A stretch of 64,000 nt of DNA from contig BDIU01000210.1 in assembly GCA_002118135.1 (NCBI GenBank), positions 335,492 through 399,491 on the forward strand. The letters run 5' to 3'. The notes beneath the pieces were generated by a model that was not told the DNA's origin, did not search any database, and saw nothing but the letters and a program-made list of their open reading frames with translations. The position numbers and the translations under genes were made by a program. This document shows, piece by piece, positions 35,201 through 54,400 of the stretch (its first letter is position 1; each line of letters starts with the position of its first letter). This stretch comes from Trebouxia sp. TZW2008 (Eukaryota > Chlorophyta > Trebouxiophyceae > Trebouxiales > Trebouxiaceae).

Positions 35201-36690
35201 TCACAGATACTGCAGCTCGCTCAACAAAGTTCAAAAGTAAATGATGGAACCCAGGATTCACTTTGCATTGAATCTAGTCTTCATCTAGTCTCACTGCGAA
35301 GTACAGGGCAGGTGCGCTTGCCAGCAGAGGGTGTCTCTGCAACCTGTATTGTGCAGGCTTGGATGCATGGCTGATGTGGCCTGATGGCCTTGATATCATT
35401 TGATGCTGTCCACGCACATGTGAAGTAGCTAACAAAGTTGTATCAGCATCAAACGTCATCTTGACATTCATCTATCATGCTTCTCTGCTTGCTGCAACTT
35501 TCTAAATGCAGCAAAAATGCTCAGCAGGCTTTGTACAGCACTTTGCAGCCCTTTGTAGCGCATCTGTTGTAGCAGCTGTTGCCAAGATGCTGGTGAAGCC
35601 TTGCAGCACACAAATAGTTCTGACAAGATCGTATACCTGCCTTCATTCCACCAAAATGCAGTATGTGTAAGACAATGTGTCCTGCTTCATTTGCGCAAAA
35701 AGACGTGCATCGCTTTGCACCCCCAAAGTCAAGTGTGCATGAGGCAATGCAAGTCCTGTAAATGATCCCCTGTTCATGCAGGTAGCAGAGCGGTCCCTGT
35801 TCCTATGGAATAACGAGTACATTGTCACCCTAGTGGCGCAGCATCGCCAAGTCATCCTACCTGTTGTCTTCAATGCGCTAGAAAGCAATGCTCGCAGCCA
35901 CTGGAACCCCGCAGTGCACGGTCTCACTAGCAACGTCAAAAAGGTGTTCCAAGACATGGACATGAACTTGTGGCGTGAGTGCGAAGCTCACTACCAGCAA
36001 GAAGAGGTGAGCTGGACAGCCAGGACTTGACCTCTAGACACTTTTCCATCTATGCATCACTTGGCCTTACACAGCCATCATTGTCTCTTACGTGATCCGC
36101 GTACGATTGCACGAGAAACTACGCCCAAGCTATGCAATAGACATACACAAACGAGGTCAAGGCAATTAAAATACTATGAGTGCGCATGTGTGAATGCCCT
36201 CACACAGCCATAAAGCTCATGCTGCATCAATTACAGCAGTTGTTCTTGCCATGTTTGCCCTCATATGCTCATTCATACTGCTGTGACAGTGCTGTTGTGG
36301 AATCATCTGTGCACAGCATCTAAGTTGTCACATGCTCTGGGCATCTGCATGGCTGCAATTGCACATGCTACATCTGGGCAGAAGCTTGAACAGACTGAGC
36401 AGCCATGCCCTTCCTTGCTGGTGTGTTGTCACATGCGTCCAGTTGCATTGCATCCATGCCTTGTTGAGGTAAGTGCGGCAGCTGTTTTGTGCCTCTTTTC
36501 ACTCTTCATGGACATAGCTGTTGTGCTTTTCTGTTGTATTAAATTACCATGTCCTATCAACTCGCCATGATGTCCTATAAACTCGCCATGGCTGCAGGCT
36601 AAGCAGAGGTCGCTGCGAGAGCAGCGCCAAAAGCAGTGGCAACAAATTGAAAAGAAAGCTGCGCAGCGAGCAGCTGTCATGCAGCGATGA
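29229..36690 (+). CDS. PP2A B56 (B') regulatory subunit
   Basis: Seven exons, all phase 0: 29229-29783, 30212-30538, 31165-31251, 34373-34501, 35101-35175, 35782-36006, 36598-36690; 496 residues. The N-terminus ([18 protein letters not shown]) is basic and Ser-rich. The HEAT-repeat core follows with B56 signatures: [107 protein letters not shown] and [13 protein letters not shown]. The C-terminus is Gln/Arg-rich ([14 protein letters not shown]). B56 subunits direct PP2A to LxxIxE-bearing substrates. The exon 1 donor is GC (CAG|GCAAGT). Intron 3 (3.1 kb) holds decayed exon copies, a long hairpin, a MITE and a tandem array. Confidence 0.96.
31330..31510 (+). pseudogene. Two decayed copies of the B56 exon 3 3' end
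   Basis: After the real donor (CAGCAGCTGGCCTACTGCGT.. CAG|GTGGGC, 31252) the same stretch recurs at about 31338-31372 (CAG|GTAAGA) and 31468-31506 (CAG|GTGAGG). Both keep a good donor but have no acceptor; the second has an in-frame TAA. Confidence 0.8.
31624..31811. ncRNA. Long near-perfect inverted repeat (hairpin) in B56 intron 3; possible small-RNA precursor or fold-back element
   Basis: Arm 31624-31690 and arm 31745-31811 are reverse complements with about 3 mismatches in 67 positions. Pairing continues inward (GAGCTCTTTGAG against CTCAAAGAGCTT), so each arm reaches about 85 nt with a loop under 20 nt. It contains no ORF. In green algae many miRNA or siRNA precursors are long intronic hairpins; a recent fold-back transposon remnant is the alternative. 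The structure is certain, its function is not. Confidence 0.5.
32569..32757. mobile_element. MITE, TA-target family (copy 2)
   Basis: It begins TACAGTACATTTTTGTAG and ends ACAAAGAGAGTTTGCTGTA, with the internal TGTAAGAACA, ATTGGTGACCAAT and CTGCATTCTGATTGCAG elements shared with copies at 10.4, 53.0 and 53.3 kb. It lies inside B56 intron 3. Confidence 0.8.
32830..33765. repeat. Degenerate tandem array in B56 intron 3
   Basis: About six imperfect copies of a 120-150 bp unit containing CAGCCGCTACAGGCTAGTCTT, GATGTGGCTGCTGTTGTGCATATG and CACAGTTGGAGCCTTGT occur. A micro-array of ATTCACCTGCAGCC, three copies, sits at 33248-33292. There is no coherent reading frame. Confidence 0.7.
34575..34680. 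mobile_element. Degenerate MITE of the TA-target family
   Basis: CTGCATTCTGACTACAGT, GGAACCAGT and GAAATGCAGTCCTTAC match internal and right-end blocks of the MITE, but the terminal repeats are eroded. Confidence 0.4.
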
Positions 36691-37856
36691 GTCTAGATAG
36701 ATTGCTCAACACACGCACAAGCAGCAAGGAAAGCATGCATTGCTTCTGATTGGGGAATGCGCCCCAGCTGGAGTCCAAGATGTGCCAGCCCAAACTCTGC
36801 TGATGCGAGCGATTCAAAAGGCTGTGCAGCTGTCAGCGCAGTTTGAAATGCTGTGCAGCTGAAGAGCACTGAAGAGCTCACGTGGGGTAGCGGCTGCTCA
36901 GCTGCACCTATAGCTGCAACTTCCCATTTCTTTGTCAGGCAGATTTTGCATCAGGCCCTGACTGTATTAGTCGATTCCATGACAGTTTTATTGCATCTGC
37001 TCTGGCAAGATGCACTGCAGATATAGGCCTGAGAGCTTTGCCTCCCCCATGATTGTGAGTGAATGTGCAGGTGTTTTGAGACAGCCATATCAGCGTCAGT
37101 GCAGGCTTGTGCTGCATTCTTTGGGTTTGCATGTTGGTCCGCCTTCATGATTGTTTGCGATCAACCAGTCTCCAAAATTCATGTCAGCATTCTCTGCTCT
37201 GCAGCTTGCTCATAACAACGCATGTAAGCATGCCACGCCGTGACACCTGATCAATTTGCTGCCGCAGCATGCGAGAGATTATATAATGTGCAGCGGGAAT
37301 TTAGCGCCTCTGCATGGCTGTTGCTTTATGCACTCCTGTCATACTGGGCAAAATGTGTGTGTCAAGGCTGCCTCTTGAACGGGGGATGTCAAGCGAAGTG
37401 AGCAGACAACACTTCCTACATTGCTTGTTGCTGCAGCATCCGTTGCAGGCCTAGCAAGTACTGCCCCACCACACTACTTGGACACTCGATCCGTGATTTC
37501 AGATGCGACTACCACAAGGGTGGCCTGGCCAGATTCGGGCCGCCATGACAATCGTCCCTAGCATTAAACAAATGAAATTGTCAAGACCGTGCAATACACA
37601 ACCACAAAGCACAGCACAACATCACCTAACATTATTAGACCAACCTGCAAGACGACGGCCGACTGTGCGCCAATTGTGCACTCATATGAGAGTGACCCGA
37701 CCTTGACAAAATTCGTTCAATTTGACAGACTCATCCATATCAGTAGACATCACACAGCATCAAAGGTTCAGTGCCCATTGGCTGCCATAGACAGCCGCAA
37801 ACACGCTGCATGAGAAAACAGCAATGTGAGCTGCATCAAATGGCCCGTATCTCCTA
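36691..37856. other. Convergent 3' region, B56 / mitochondrial EF-G
   Basis: This separates two convergent stop codons. Only short scattered ORFs are present; I see no gene, RNA or repeat of note. Confidence 0.4.
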
Positions 37857-46987
<9,131 letters not shown>

Positions 46988-47227
46988 ATGAGTGATTCCA
47001 TGTCAGACAGCAGCACCGCGACTGAGAGGTTGACAGCCTTTGAGAGTCGGTACCCAGGTCGGCATGCCGAAGAGCATGCTTCCGACTGTCAGCTCGATGA
47101 GCGCAAGGTTCACGATGCTCGCGTCTATGGGGAATACGGCAAGATGCTAGACAACACTAAGAAGACTTTTCATGGGTTCTGCGGTCGGTGGGTTTCAGGC
47201 AAAGGTTATGACATGCTCAAGAGATAG
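46988..47227 (+). CDS. Orphan small ORF, 79 residues
   Basis: The ATG at 46988 lies in a good context (CACAGCCATGAG) about 110 bp after a TATA-like box. The product is hydrophilic and charged: a Ser-rich start (MSDSMSDSSTATERL), then His/Asp/Glu-rich, then an aromatic/Lys end (TFHGFCGRWVSGKGYDML). I recognise no domain. It may be a single-exon gene or the first exon of a longer one; a plausible second exon is at 47372-47611. Its high CG content differs from surrounding introns. Confidence 0.35.
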   Translation: MSDSMSDSSTATERLTAFESRYPGRHAEEHASDCQLDERKVHDARVYGEYGKMLDNTKKTFHGFCGRWVSGKGYDMLKR

Positions 47228-47371
47228 GGCTGTGAGTCTGCTGAGCAGATCGTGAACTTTGGCAGCTGTCTGCGCTTGAAGCAACGCAACATGTCGACCT
47301 TGAAAACGGCATATTCAAGCTTGGCACCCACAACCTTTGCAATTAGTTGTGCCGGGCCTTCACCCTCGCAG

Positions 47372-47611
47372 CTTGCAACTGCACAAGGTCTGGCATCGAC
47401 TTGCTGCATTCAAGAAGCAGCAGATCCAATTTTATGCATGTGACATTGACGCATGTGACTTACAACTAAGAGAAGACACTCTTCCTCCCAGAAAGACACT
47501 GAAATGCAATGTCAGACCGCTAGTGAATGATTGCGTGTTGTACCCATGCAATGTGCTGATGGTAACATGTCATAAAGGTAGAATGAGCGCTCATGACATC
47601 CGGAGCGTGTG
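47372..47611 (+). other. Possible internal exon, unknown protein
   Basis: After a TCGCAG acceptor an open frame of about 80 codons (LQLHKVWHRLAAFKKQQIQF ... GRMSAHDIRSV) ends at a strong GTAAGG donor. It could belong with the ORF at 46988, but no phase-matching donor joins them. No domain is recognised. Confidence 0.3.
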
Positions 47612-47731
47612 GTAAGGGAACTTGCTAGCAGTTACAAGTTCTCTAGGACTGAAATTGCTGAATCACGGCCATCAATGCTAGGTGATTCTGCACGTACAGC
47701 AGGGCATGATCACTGAATACTCACCACAATT

Positions 47732-49593
47732 TTAAGCTCCAAAAGCATTGCCAAGAATAGCAACAGCTCCTTGTCCAAATCCTCCTGAAACAAGGGCATC
47801 TAAAGACTCCTCAACTTGACCCAATCTACCACTCAAATCCGTTTTCATACGTTCCAAGCGCTCTCTGGTTGCATTAGCAATCTCCAGGTGAATCCCCACT
47901 AGCTTGCTGTCTTTCAGCAACAAGGCAGCACCAGAGTCTCCAGCAAATGTGGTGCAAATGTAGAACAAATGATGCCCATGAGGACTTGTAGTAACCCCAA
48001 ATGCAGGACAAAATCCTAGCCTTCTGTCAAACATTGGTGCATACTCTGCAATACCAATGCGAAAGGATGCAAGCACCAATTGCGTGCCTCTCAAGTTGCA
48101 AGAGTCAGTCAATGCAGTGAATGGGTGATCCTCAGCAGCCTCCAAGATAGCAAAATAAAGCTCTGCCCTACGTTTGGCCAGTGTCACATGGGACTTCACC
48201 CCAGTCTCTGCAAATGAGACAGAAATGCAACACATCATGATAGGATCATTCAACGAGTCCAATGCACTTCACTTTGCAATTTGAGGCACACAACACCATG
48301 CTGCATGTTGAAACGCACACAATGGCTGCTCACATGCTGAAGCATATCAAAGGCATACCTGGGAAACTAATGACCACATGGGTCCCAATTTGCCATTCGC
48401 CGGGAAAGTTGTGATCAGTTGTAACTGCACGTCTTGGTTCAAAGAAAACGCCCATTCCCACCCCATCAGAGTCTTGAGTTGCATGCGATTGCTCCTCGAT
48501 CATAAACACAGCTGAAGCCACCTGCTCTTGCGTTTGAGGAGAGATGAAGTAGTTAGATTGCTCTGCAAGACAAAAGCAACGTGTCAGCCTTGATAGTGCA
48601 AGACAGTAAAGAAACCTATTGTAACTTGACTCAAAATCAATCATGAGGCAAGCTTCAGCTAAAAAAACTGCATAGGCATACTCATGATACACACAGAACT
48701 ACTCTGAGGTAGACGAGGTTCCAAAACTCCTATGGCGCCAGCTGCAATGATGTGCAACAATAGACACACTATGGTGTGAGGCAGACCGTTATACTTGCAG
48801 ACACAAGTGATTTGCACTCAAAGCAACTGAGCTTGGCTACCTGCCCCGCACACCAATGCTTGAGCATCAAGATTAATAGCAAATCCTCCAGCAAGTTGGC
48901 ATCACACCAGTACGTTTTTCCGATTTCACATGATGTTCCAAGGCTAAAAGGCACAGAGGAGGCTGAGACTTTGCAGTGTATGCTCTCAGAAGCATTTTCA
49001 ACAATTGGACGACAACATGTTCTGGACATGCTTGTGAAAACCATGAGAATGGAACAGTCTATGAGTTGCTTTTGGGTTGGTGAGTGTGTGCCTTGGGCAA
49101 ATCCTCTGTATCAAAATTTCCTTCTTGTTTTTTGTAAAGTTGCAGTCAAACTTGCAGCTCAACCAGTGCAGGTGATTCTTATGCAGATGTCTCAAGAAGA
49201 TATGTGCAATATGTGATATGTGCCAATGCCCTGCAGACATGCTATGAGGTCAACATCAGCTCCACAAGCCACACTTAAGGCTGATATTCTGCAGTGACTC
49301 TGCTCAAATGCTGGGCAAAGGGTGATTTCTCAAATGGATCAAGTATCAACATTGTGAGGCAGAATTGGCGCTGGAAGCATATCTATATGTTGCTGCTGCT
49401 GCTGTGCTCTCTTTATGACACTAAGCATTCTAACATTGAGGCCAGCCAACAATGCTGTATCCATGTTTGCAAATGGACCAGCAGCAGCTTCCTGGCGGTT
49501 AAAGCCGACATTTCTGTCCTCCAGCACTCGAAGGATGGTCTGCAAGTCACTCTCAGCACCAGCCGTTTTGAGAGCCTCTTCGATGTTTGCCAT
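47732..49593 (-). CDS. Trypsin-fold protease-like protein with missing catalytic Asp
   Basis: Two 3' exons are firm: 48562-48359 and 48207-47732, joined in phase 1. They give a chymotrypsin-type domain: GVFFEPRRAVTTDHNF (His region) and TFAGDSGAALLLKDSKLVGIHL (nucleophile Ser in GDSG). Between them AKRRAELYFAILEA sits where relatives have an Asp (xDFAVLE), so the catalytic Asp appears replaced by Tyr (TAT; GAT would restore the family residue). A C-terminal helix and a Gly/Ala-rich tail (GGFGQGAVAILGNAFGA) follow. Upstream, ATG 49593 starts MANIEEALKTAGAESDLQTI, a helical module. A likely exon around 49010-48840 (KTYWCDANLLEDLLLILML, donor CAG|GTAGCC) lies between; these 5' joins are unproven. 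It may be a pseudoprotease. Family identity is good, full model moderate. Confidence 0.6.
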
Positions 49594-51497
49594 GCTTGGC
49601 CAGCCAAAGGTGTGCTACGCTTCCTACACATGTACAGCAATCAGATGAAGCGTTTCATTGCACATTTCAGATGCAGCGTGTGTGTCACGCAGCTCTGCCT
49701 TTGTACTGCGTTGTTTTGTGCTGGGTAAGGTCGCCTAGGACCTGACAGCAAGAGCGTGACGCAAGGCTCGCTGTGCCCGCTGCTCCACGTAAAGAAACTG
49801 CTGTGATCCTCAGACCGTGTTGAACCGTGTGCGTGGTGATGCAAACACCAAAGAGGTGCTGTTCTGCGCGTTTCTGAAAGCCTATAGCTTCCGGCTCACG
49901 CGCTCCGTAAAACCGCCACTTGCACTTCCGGTGGTCACGTCATCAGTAATTTCAGTCAAAGCGGCTGGAGTCTAGTCAAAGCGGCTGTTGGCAAATTCCC
50001 TCTTAGTACCTCTGTGCTGCTCCCTAATCGAGCATCAAGTCCGATTCGCAAGCAAGCAGTGTGCTAATCTGCCTTGCCTTCCAGTCTAGCGGATTAGTTT
50101 TGCTAATCAGGGATTTAAATTTGTCAGATTATCTGAGAATAGCAAAACTAATCATACCCCCTATATTCGTTGTGCTTGCCCACACTTCTGAGTGGCAGTA
50201 CATTGCTTGTTGGCCCAGCATACAGCTGTTATCGTGTCAACACCTCAAGGCTGGCACTTGTGCATTTTGCATTGCAACGTATGCTAGGCGGGCATTCAGT
50301 TTGAACTGACCAAAGTTAGGATGCTGCAGCTGTGTCGAAATGTTGTGGACTTGTCCGTGCGGCATTCTTGGCACGCACTTGACTGTTGTTGCTGACAACA
50401 TTTCGGTTGGCACTTTCCCAGCGCGCGGTCTAGCAACTGCAAAGCCCGCTAAATGCTGTTTTGCTGTGGCAGTCAATTAACAACGTTGTCCCAATGCTAC
50501 TGCATTTGCAAGTTCCTTTTATAGCGGAGTTTCCAGCAGTCGTTTAGTAAAACCCCAATCTCCTACGACCCTGACTACTAAACATCACGACGACTCTTAG
50601 TTTCCCACACACACTAAATAAGTTCGCATAAATAAATAATCCAATTTCCGGTGCGACCCTCAATTGGAAAATTCCAGAAATTGTCAATTGGCTGCGACCC
50701 TCATTAGTAAATATTGCAAATCACTATTTAAGGTCGTCAATTTCGGCTGTTTCGAGCGCAGCACGCGGGATCGTTCTCAGTCACTAGATCAAAAGCAAAC
50801 GCCTTGGAAGGGTACAAAGTGGTAACGCGTGACAATTCGATGACTTAGCAACAGTATCATGCCCTTGCGATCTAAGCCCGTGCCTGGACAGACCCAATTG
50901 AGCGCATTTGGCTTAGGAGCTGTCCTCTTAGACAACAATCCTGTCTGTGTCTGCGCCTTACAAATGCATTTTCAGCTTGGATTTTGCAGTGCAAGAACTG
51001 CATTATAAATTCTAGAAATGCCATGTACCGTGCGACCTCATAAGGGTCAAAAACGGTAGAGACCCATTTAACATTAATTCTGGAAGCCGTCTGGAATTTA
51101 TAATGCTTGTCTCAAAATTATCAAGCATGCGACCTGCATTTGTGTGCGAACCTATTTTAGTGTGGCTATGGTATAATAATCCAGATGTGTGATCGGCAAT
51201 GACACAAGGGATTGACTGCAAGCACTTACACTCTGTCATACGACAGCGTTCGACAAGTCTGCTTTGTACGTGATGTGTGCAGTGCATTGTGCTTGAACTT
51301 GTGGCCAACAGCAGCTTTTAACGAACGCAAGATGCAGTCACCATAAATGTTCCTGAACGCTGCACTGCTTGTCAACCTGGAAGCCCAGGTGCTTTCGAGG
51401 AATGATTCAGCTGAGGATGCGTTTGACTCAGACACTCTCATGCCCAAGTTGTCATCAAGGCTCACTCATTTGAGCACATCATGTCATGATGCATGCA
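49594..51497. other. AT-rich spacer of unusual composition, protease-like gene to CTD phosphatase gene
   Basis: This region lacks the TGCA-rich look of neighbouring introns. It has a 13-bp direct repeat GTCAAAGCGGCTG at about 49956 and 49975, a TCACGTCA motif near 49935, and an inverted repeat ATTAGTTTTGCTA / TAGCAAAACTAAT (50093-50105, 50139-50151). A recurrent TGCGACC(CT) motif appears about six times between 50560 and 51160. A minus-strand open frame at 51465-51226 lies downstream of the phosphatase stop and is not called. Confidence 0.4.
50859..51008 (+). CDS. Small orphan ORF, 49 residues
   Basis: ATG at 50859 opens MPLRSKPVPGQTQLSAFGLG and ends in a Cys-rich stretch. A CTATTTAAG TATA-like box lies about 130 bp upstream and a CG-bearing leader precedes it. 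No homologue or domain is recognised; it may be a chance ORF or a first exon. Confidence 0.2.
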   Translation: MPLRSKPVPGQTQLSAFGLGAVLLDNNPVCVCALQMHFQLGFCSARTAL

Positions 51498-54400
51498 TCA
51501 TGTGCCTGAAATCATCCCACGCCCGCCACCTGCAGCTGCTATTGCTGCCTCTGTATCGTCAACGGGTGCCAGCGGCGCCACATCTGCTTTCCTGCTCTGT
51601 ACAGGGTGTTCAGCTTCTGACTCTCTAGTCCAATGGAAGTCTGCATTGCATCTCAGCACCATTGCTCAGACTGACAATCCTCAAATGCATACTTGCTTGA
51701 ATTCTAACGCGAAACCACTGGAAGGTGTGACTACATGCCTGCTGCTGGAGAGATGAACGCTGTTCCACATATAACAAGGCATTGCACAACAGCAACAGCA
51801 AAGGACACCATATAGCGCTCAAGCAAACAGTAAATTGACATTCCCACCAGATGCTTGAGGCGCTGGCTACAGCCCTGCATTGCGGCCTTTGCAAATATCA
51901 ACTGTGTACAAAGCTGCTTTCTCACATCACATCAGCTGCTAGCGTCACTACGTGGGATGTTCCACCATCACGGTAAGATAGTATGAAAAGGCATTTTGTC
52001 TCAATATCATATTGCTGCTGCACTGAGCCCTGTGTTCTGCTTTATTCAAAGCTAGTCTTGCAGGACATTATCACATGCTGCAACAGTGTCTGATCAAGCT
52101 CAGCTGTTACACTAGACAATGTGCACCATACACTAAAGACCATAACCAATCTATTGTATGCATTCACCAGAGACCATACACCTTACAGTCATACTATACC
52201 AGAAAACAAAAAACCGTATCCAATGGCCTGCACGAACACCCCAAGGACCATACACCATACAGTCATACTAGGAGCCAAGAAGAATTCAAGACACCATATA
52301 CAAGACGCTGTTTGCATACACCAAAATTCACACCGTCATACTATAAGGCAAGGAGATGACCTGAGAGGTGCAGCCAATTGGGACTTACCCTATGACGACA
52401 CCATACACTATTGTTCGTACGCGACACACTGACCAATTCAGTGTACACTACATAGCAAGGTCTGGACCTAAGAGACGCAGCCAGTTGGGACTGACTCTAT
52501 GTAACAACATACCCCATACATGATATCACACACTGTACACTCTACAGTAGACGCCCTTATGATGACGCTCAGAATGTCCTGCCTAGCCAGCCCTACTTTG
52601 TGCCACATACACATAGCAGCTTTGCTAGAGCATGTAGACCATAATCATCGTCATCATTATACCAAGCACTGTACCTGAGAGGTACAGCCAGTTGGGGCTG
52701 ACCATATGCCGGCCATGGCGTTTGGCCCAGTGCATCTTGTCTGTGTCCTTTGCCGATGACACTATATGGGTCACAGCTTCGCTCACATTGGCATGGCACG
52801 TCGCACCTAGCTGCAAAGCAACACAGGATTGCATTGTCTTCTGCTGATAGACTTGATGGGTCAAAGCATTGCTCACACTGCCATGAGGCGATGCGCCTAG
52901 CTACAAGGAACTGCATGGGCTGTTGCCGATGAGACTAAATGAGTGAAGCCTTTGCTCATACCGGTATGACACATGGCGCCTCACTGCAAGGCAACATGGG
53001 ACTGCATTATCTTTTGCTGATGAGACTACAGTAACTTCTCTTTGTAAGGAGACTCAATGTCAGGACATTCTTGATGTAAGAACAGTGCAATTGGGAACCA
53101 GTCACTGCATTCTGACGACAGTGGCACCTCTGAGGAAGGACAAGTTGATGCAAGGACAATCTTCTTGGTGACCAAAGCAGTCCTTAGTGGGACAATTCAC
53201 TGCACATGAGTCAAAGTATTGCTGACACTCCTACGACGCACCGCGCCTAGCTGCAAGTCGACACGTGACTGCCTTGTATCTGCTGATGAGACTACAGTAA
53301 ACATTTGTTGTAAGGACACTTGACGTAAGGACAATCTCAATGTAAATACAGTGCTGTTGGAGACCAATCACTGCATTCTGACTGCAGTGGTCCCTCTGGG
53401 TAAGGACAAGTTGATGTAAGAACAAGTTTCTTGGTGACCAGAGCAGTCGTTACAACAAGAGTTTACTTAACATGGGGTCAAGGCATTGCTCACACTGCCA
53501 TGACACACTGTGCCTAGCTGCAAGGCATTACAGGATTGCATGGACTTTTGCTGATGAGATTATATGGATGGTGCCTTTGCGCACACTGCCGCGTCATATT
53601 GCACCTTGCTGCAAGGCAATACAAGCTACTATTGTGCGTGGAGTTTGTGAAAGACTTGCTGCATGTAGCTGATGTAAAACACAAGCATATAAAACCAAAA
53701 AGATGTTGATCTACGTTTAGATCTCAGGATTGGCTGCATACAGGCAATTCAGACAAAAGCACACAATCCCAAAAGCATGTTTGTGCAACATGTTGATCTA
53801 CATTTACATCTTGGGATTGGCTGCATACAGGCAACTTAGACCCAAGCACACAATCCCAAAAGCATGTTTGTGCACATCTGGACATAAGGGGGTTGCCCAC
53901 AATGTATGCAGGCCTGCCTTTTGTTGCAACTATGCTCTTGACAGGAGTTGTGGCATAGCAAAGTATGCTTATGATGAGGTGCAAGTGGAGCTCAGCATGC
54001 TCAGCCGTCCCCAACAGCGGAGAGAACAGCTTCATTGAGAAAGGCACTGCCCCAACCTTGGGCAATGCAAGGTGAGCACAGGACCTCATTCATTGTAGCT
54101 GTTTAGTCTGCTAAAGAGGTGAGTGACACTGCTTGACTCCACGTGCCAGGAAGGAGAAACGATATCAACAGCAGCAGCAGCGGCAGCAGCAGCAGCAGCA
54201 GCAGCGGCAGCAGCAGCAGCAGCACTAGCAGCAGCAGCAAAGCAAGTCAGGCATGTCACAGAATGCTATTGCAGCAGAGTCCAGAGAGCGGGGGACAAAG
54301 GAGGCACTGAGGGGGTGGGGGGGGGGGCAGCAAGGGGGGACTGGGGTCAGATGGGAGCCAGGTGGGAGTACCCTGCTTGCAAGGTGCCACATGTGGTGCT

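Larger units (their letters stand above)
52840..53660 (-). pseudogene. Array of decayed copies of CTD phosphatase exon 8 acceptor region
   Basis: Besides the real acceptor at 52811, about five imperfect copies of the acceptor plus the first 60-70 bp of exon 8 occur upstream in gene sense. Their conserved boundary CTAGCTGCAAGG-like sites (plus strand) lie near 52893, 52975, 53248, 53510 and 53600. Frames are broken. Two copies are interrupted by MITEs. Confidence 0.8.

Noticed and set aside
48776..49216. Plus-strand open frame of 146 codons
   Set aside because: The opposite strand here has a candidate exon with a good donor (CAG|GTAGCC) fitting the minus-strand protease-like gene; the plus frame has no splice or domain support, though it cannot be fully excluded.
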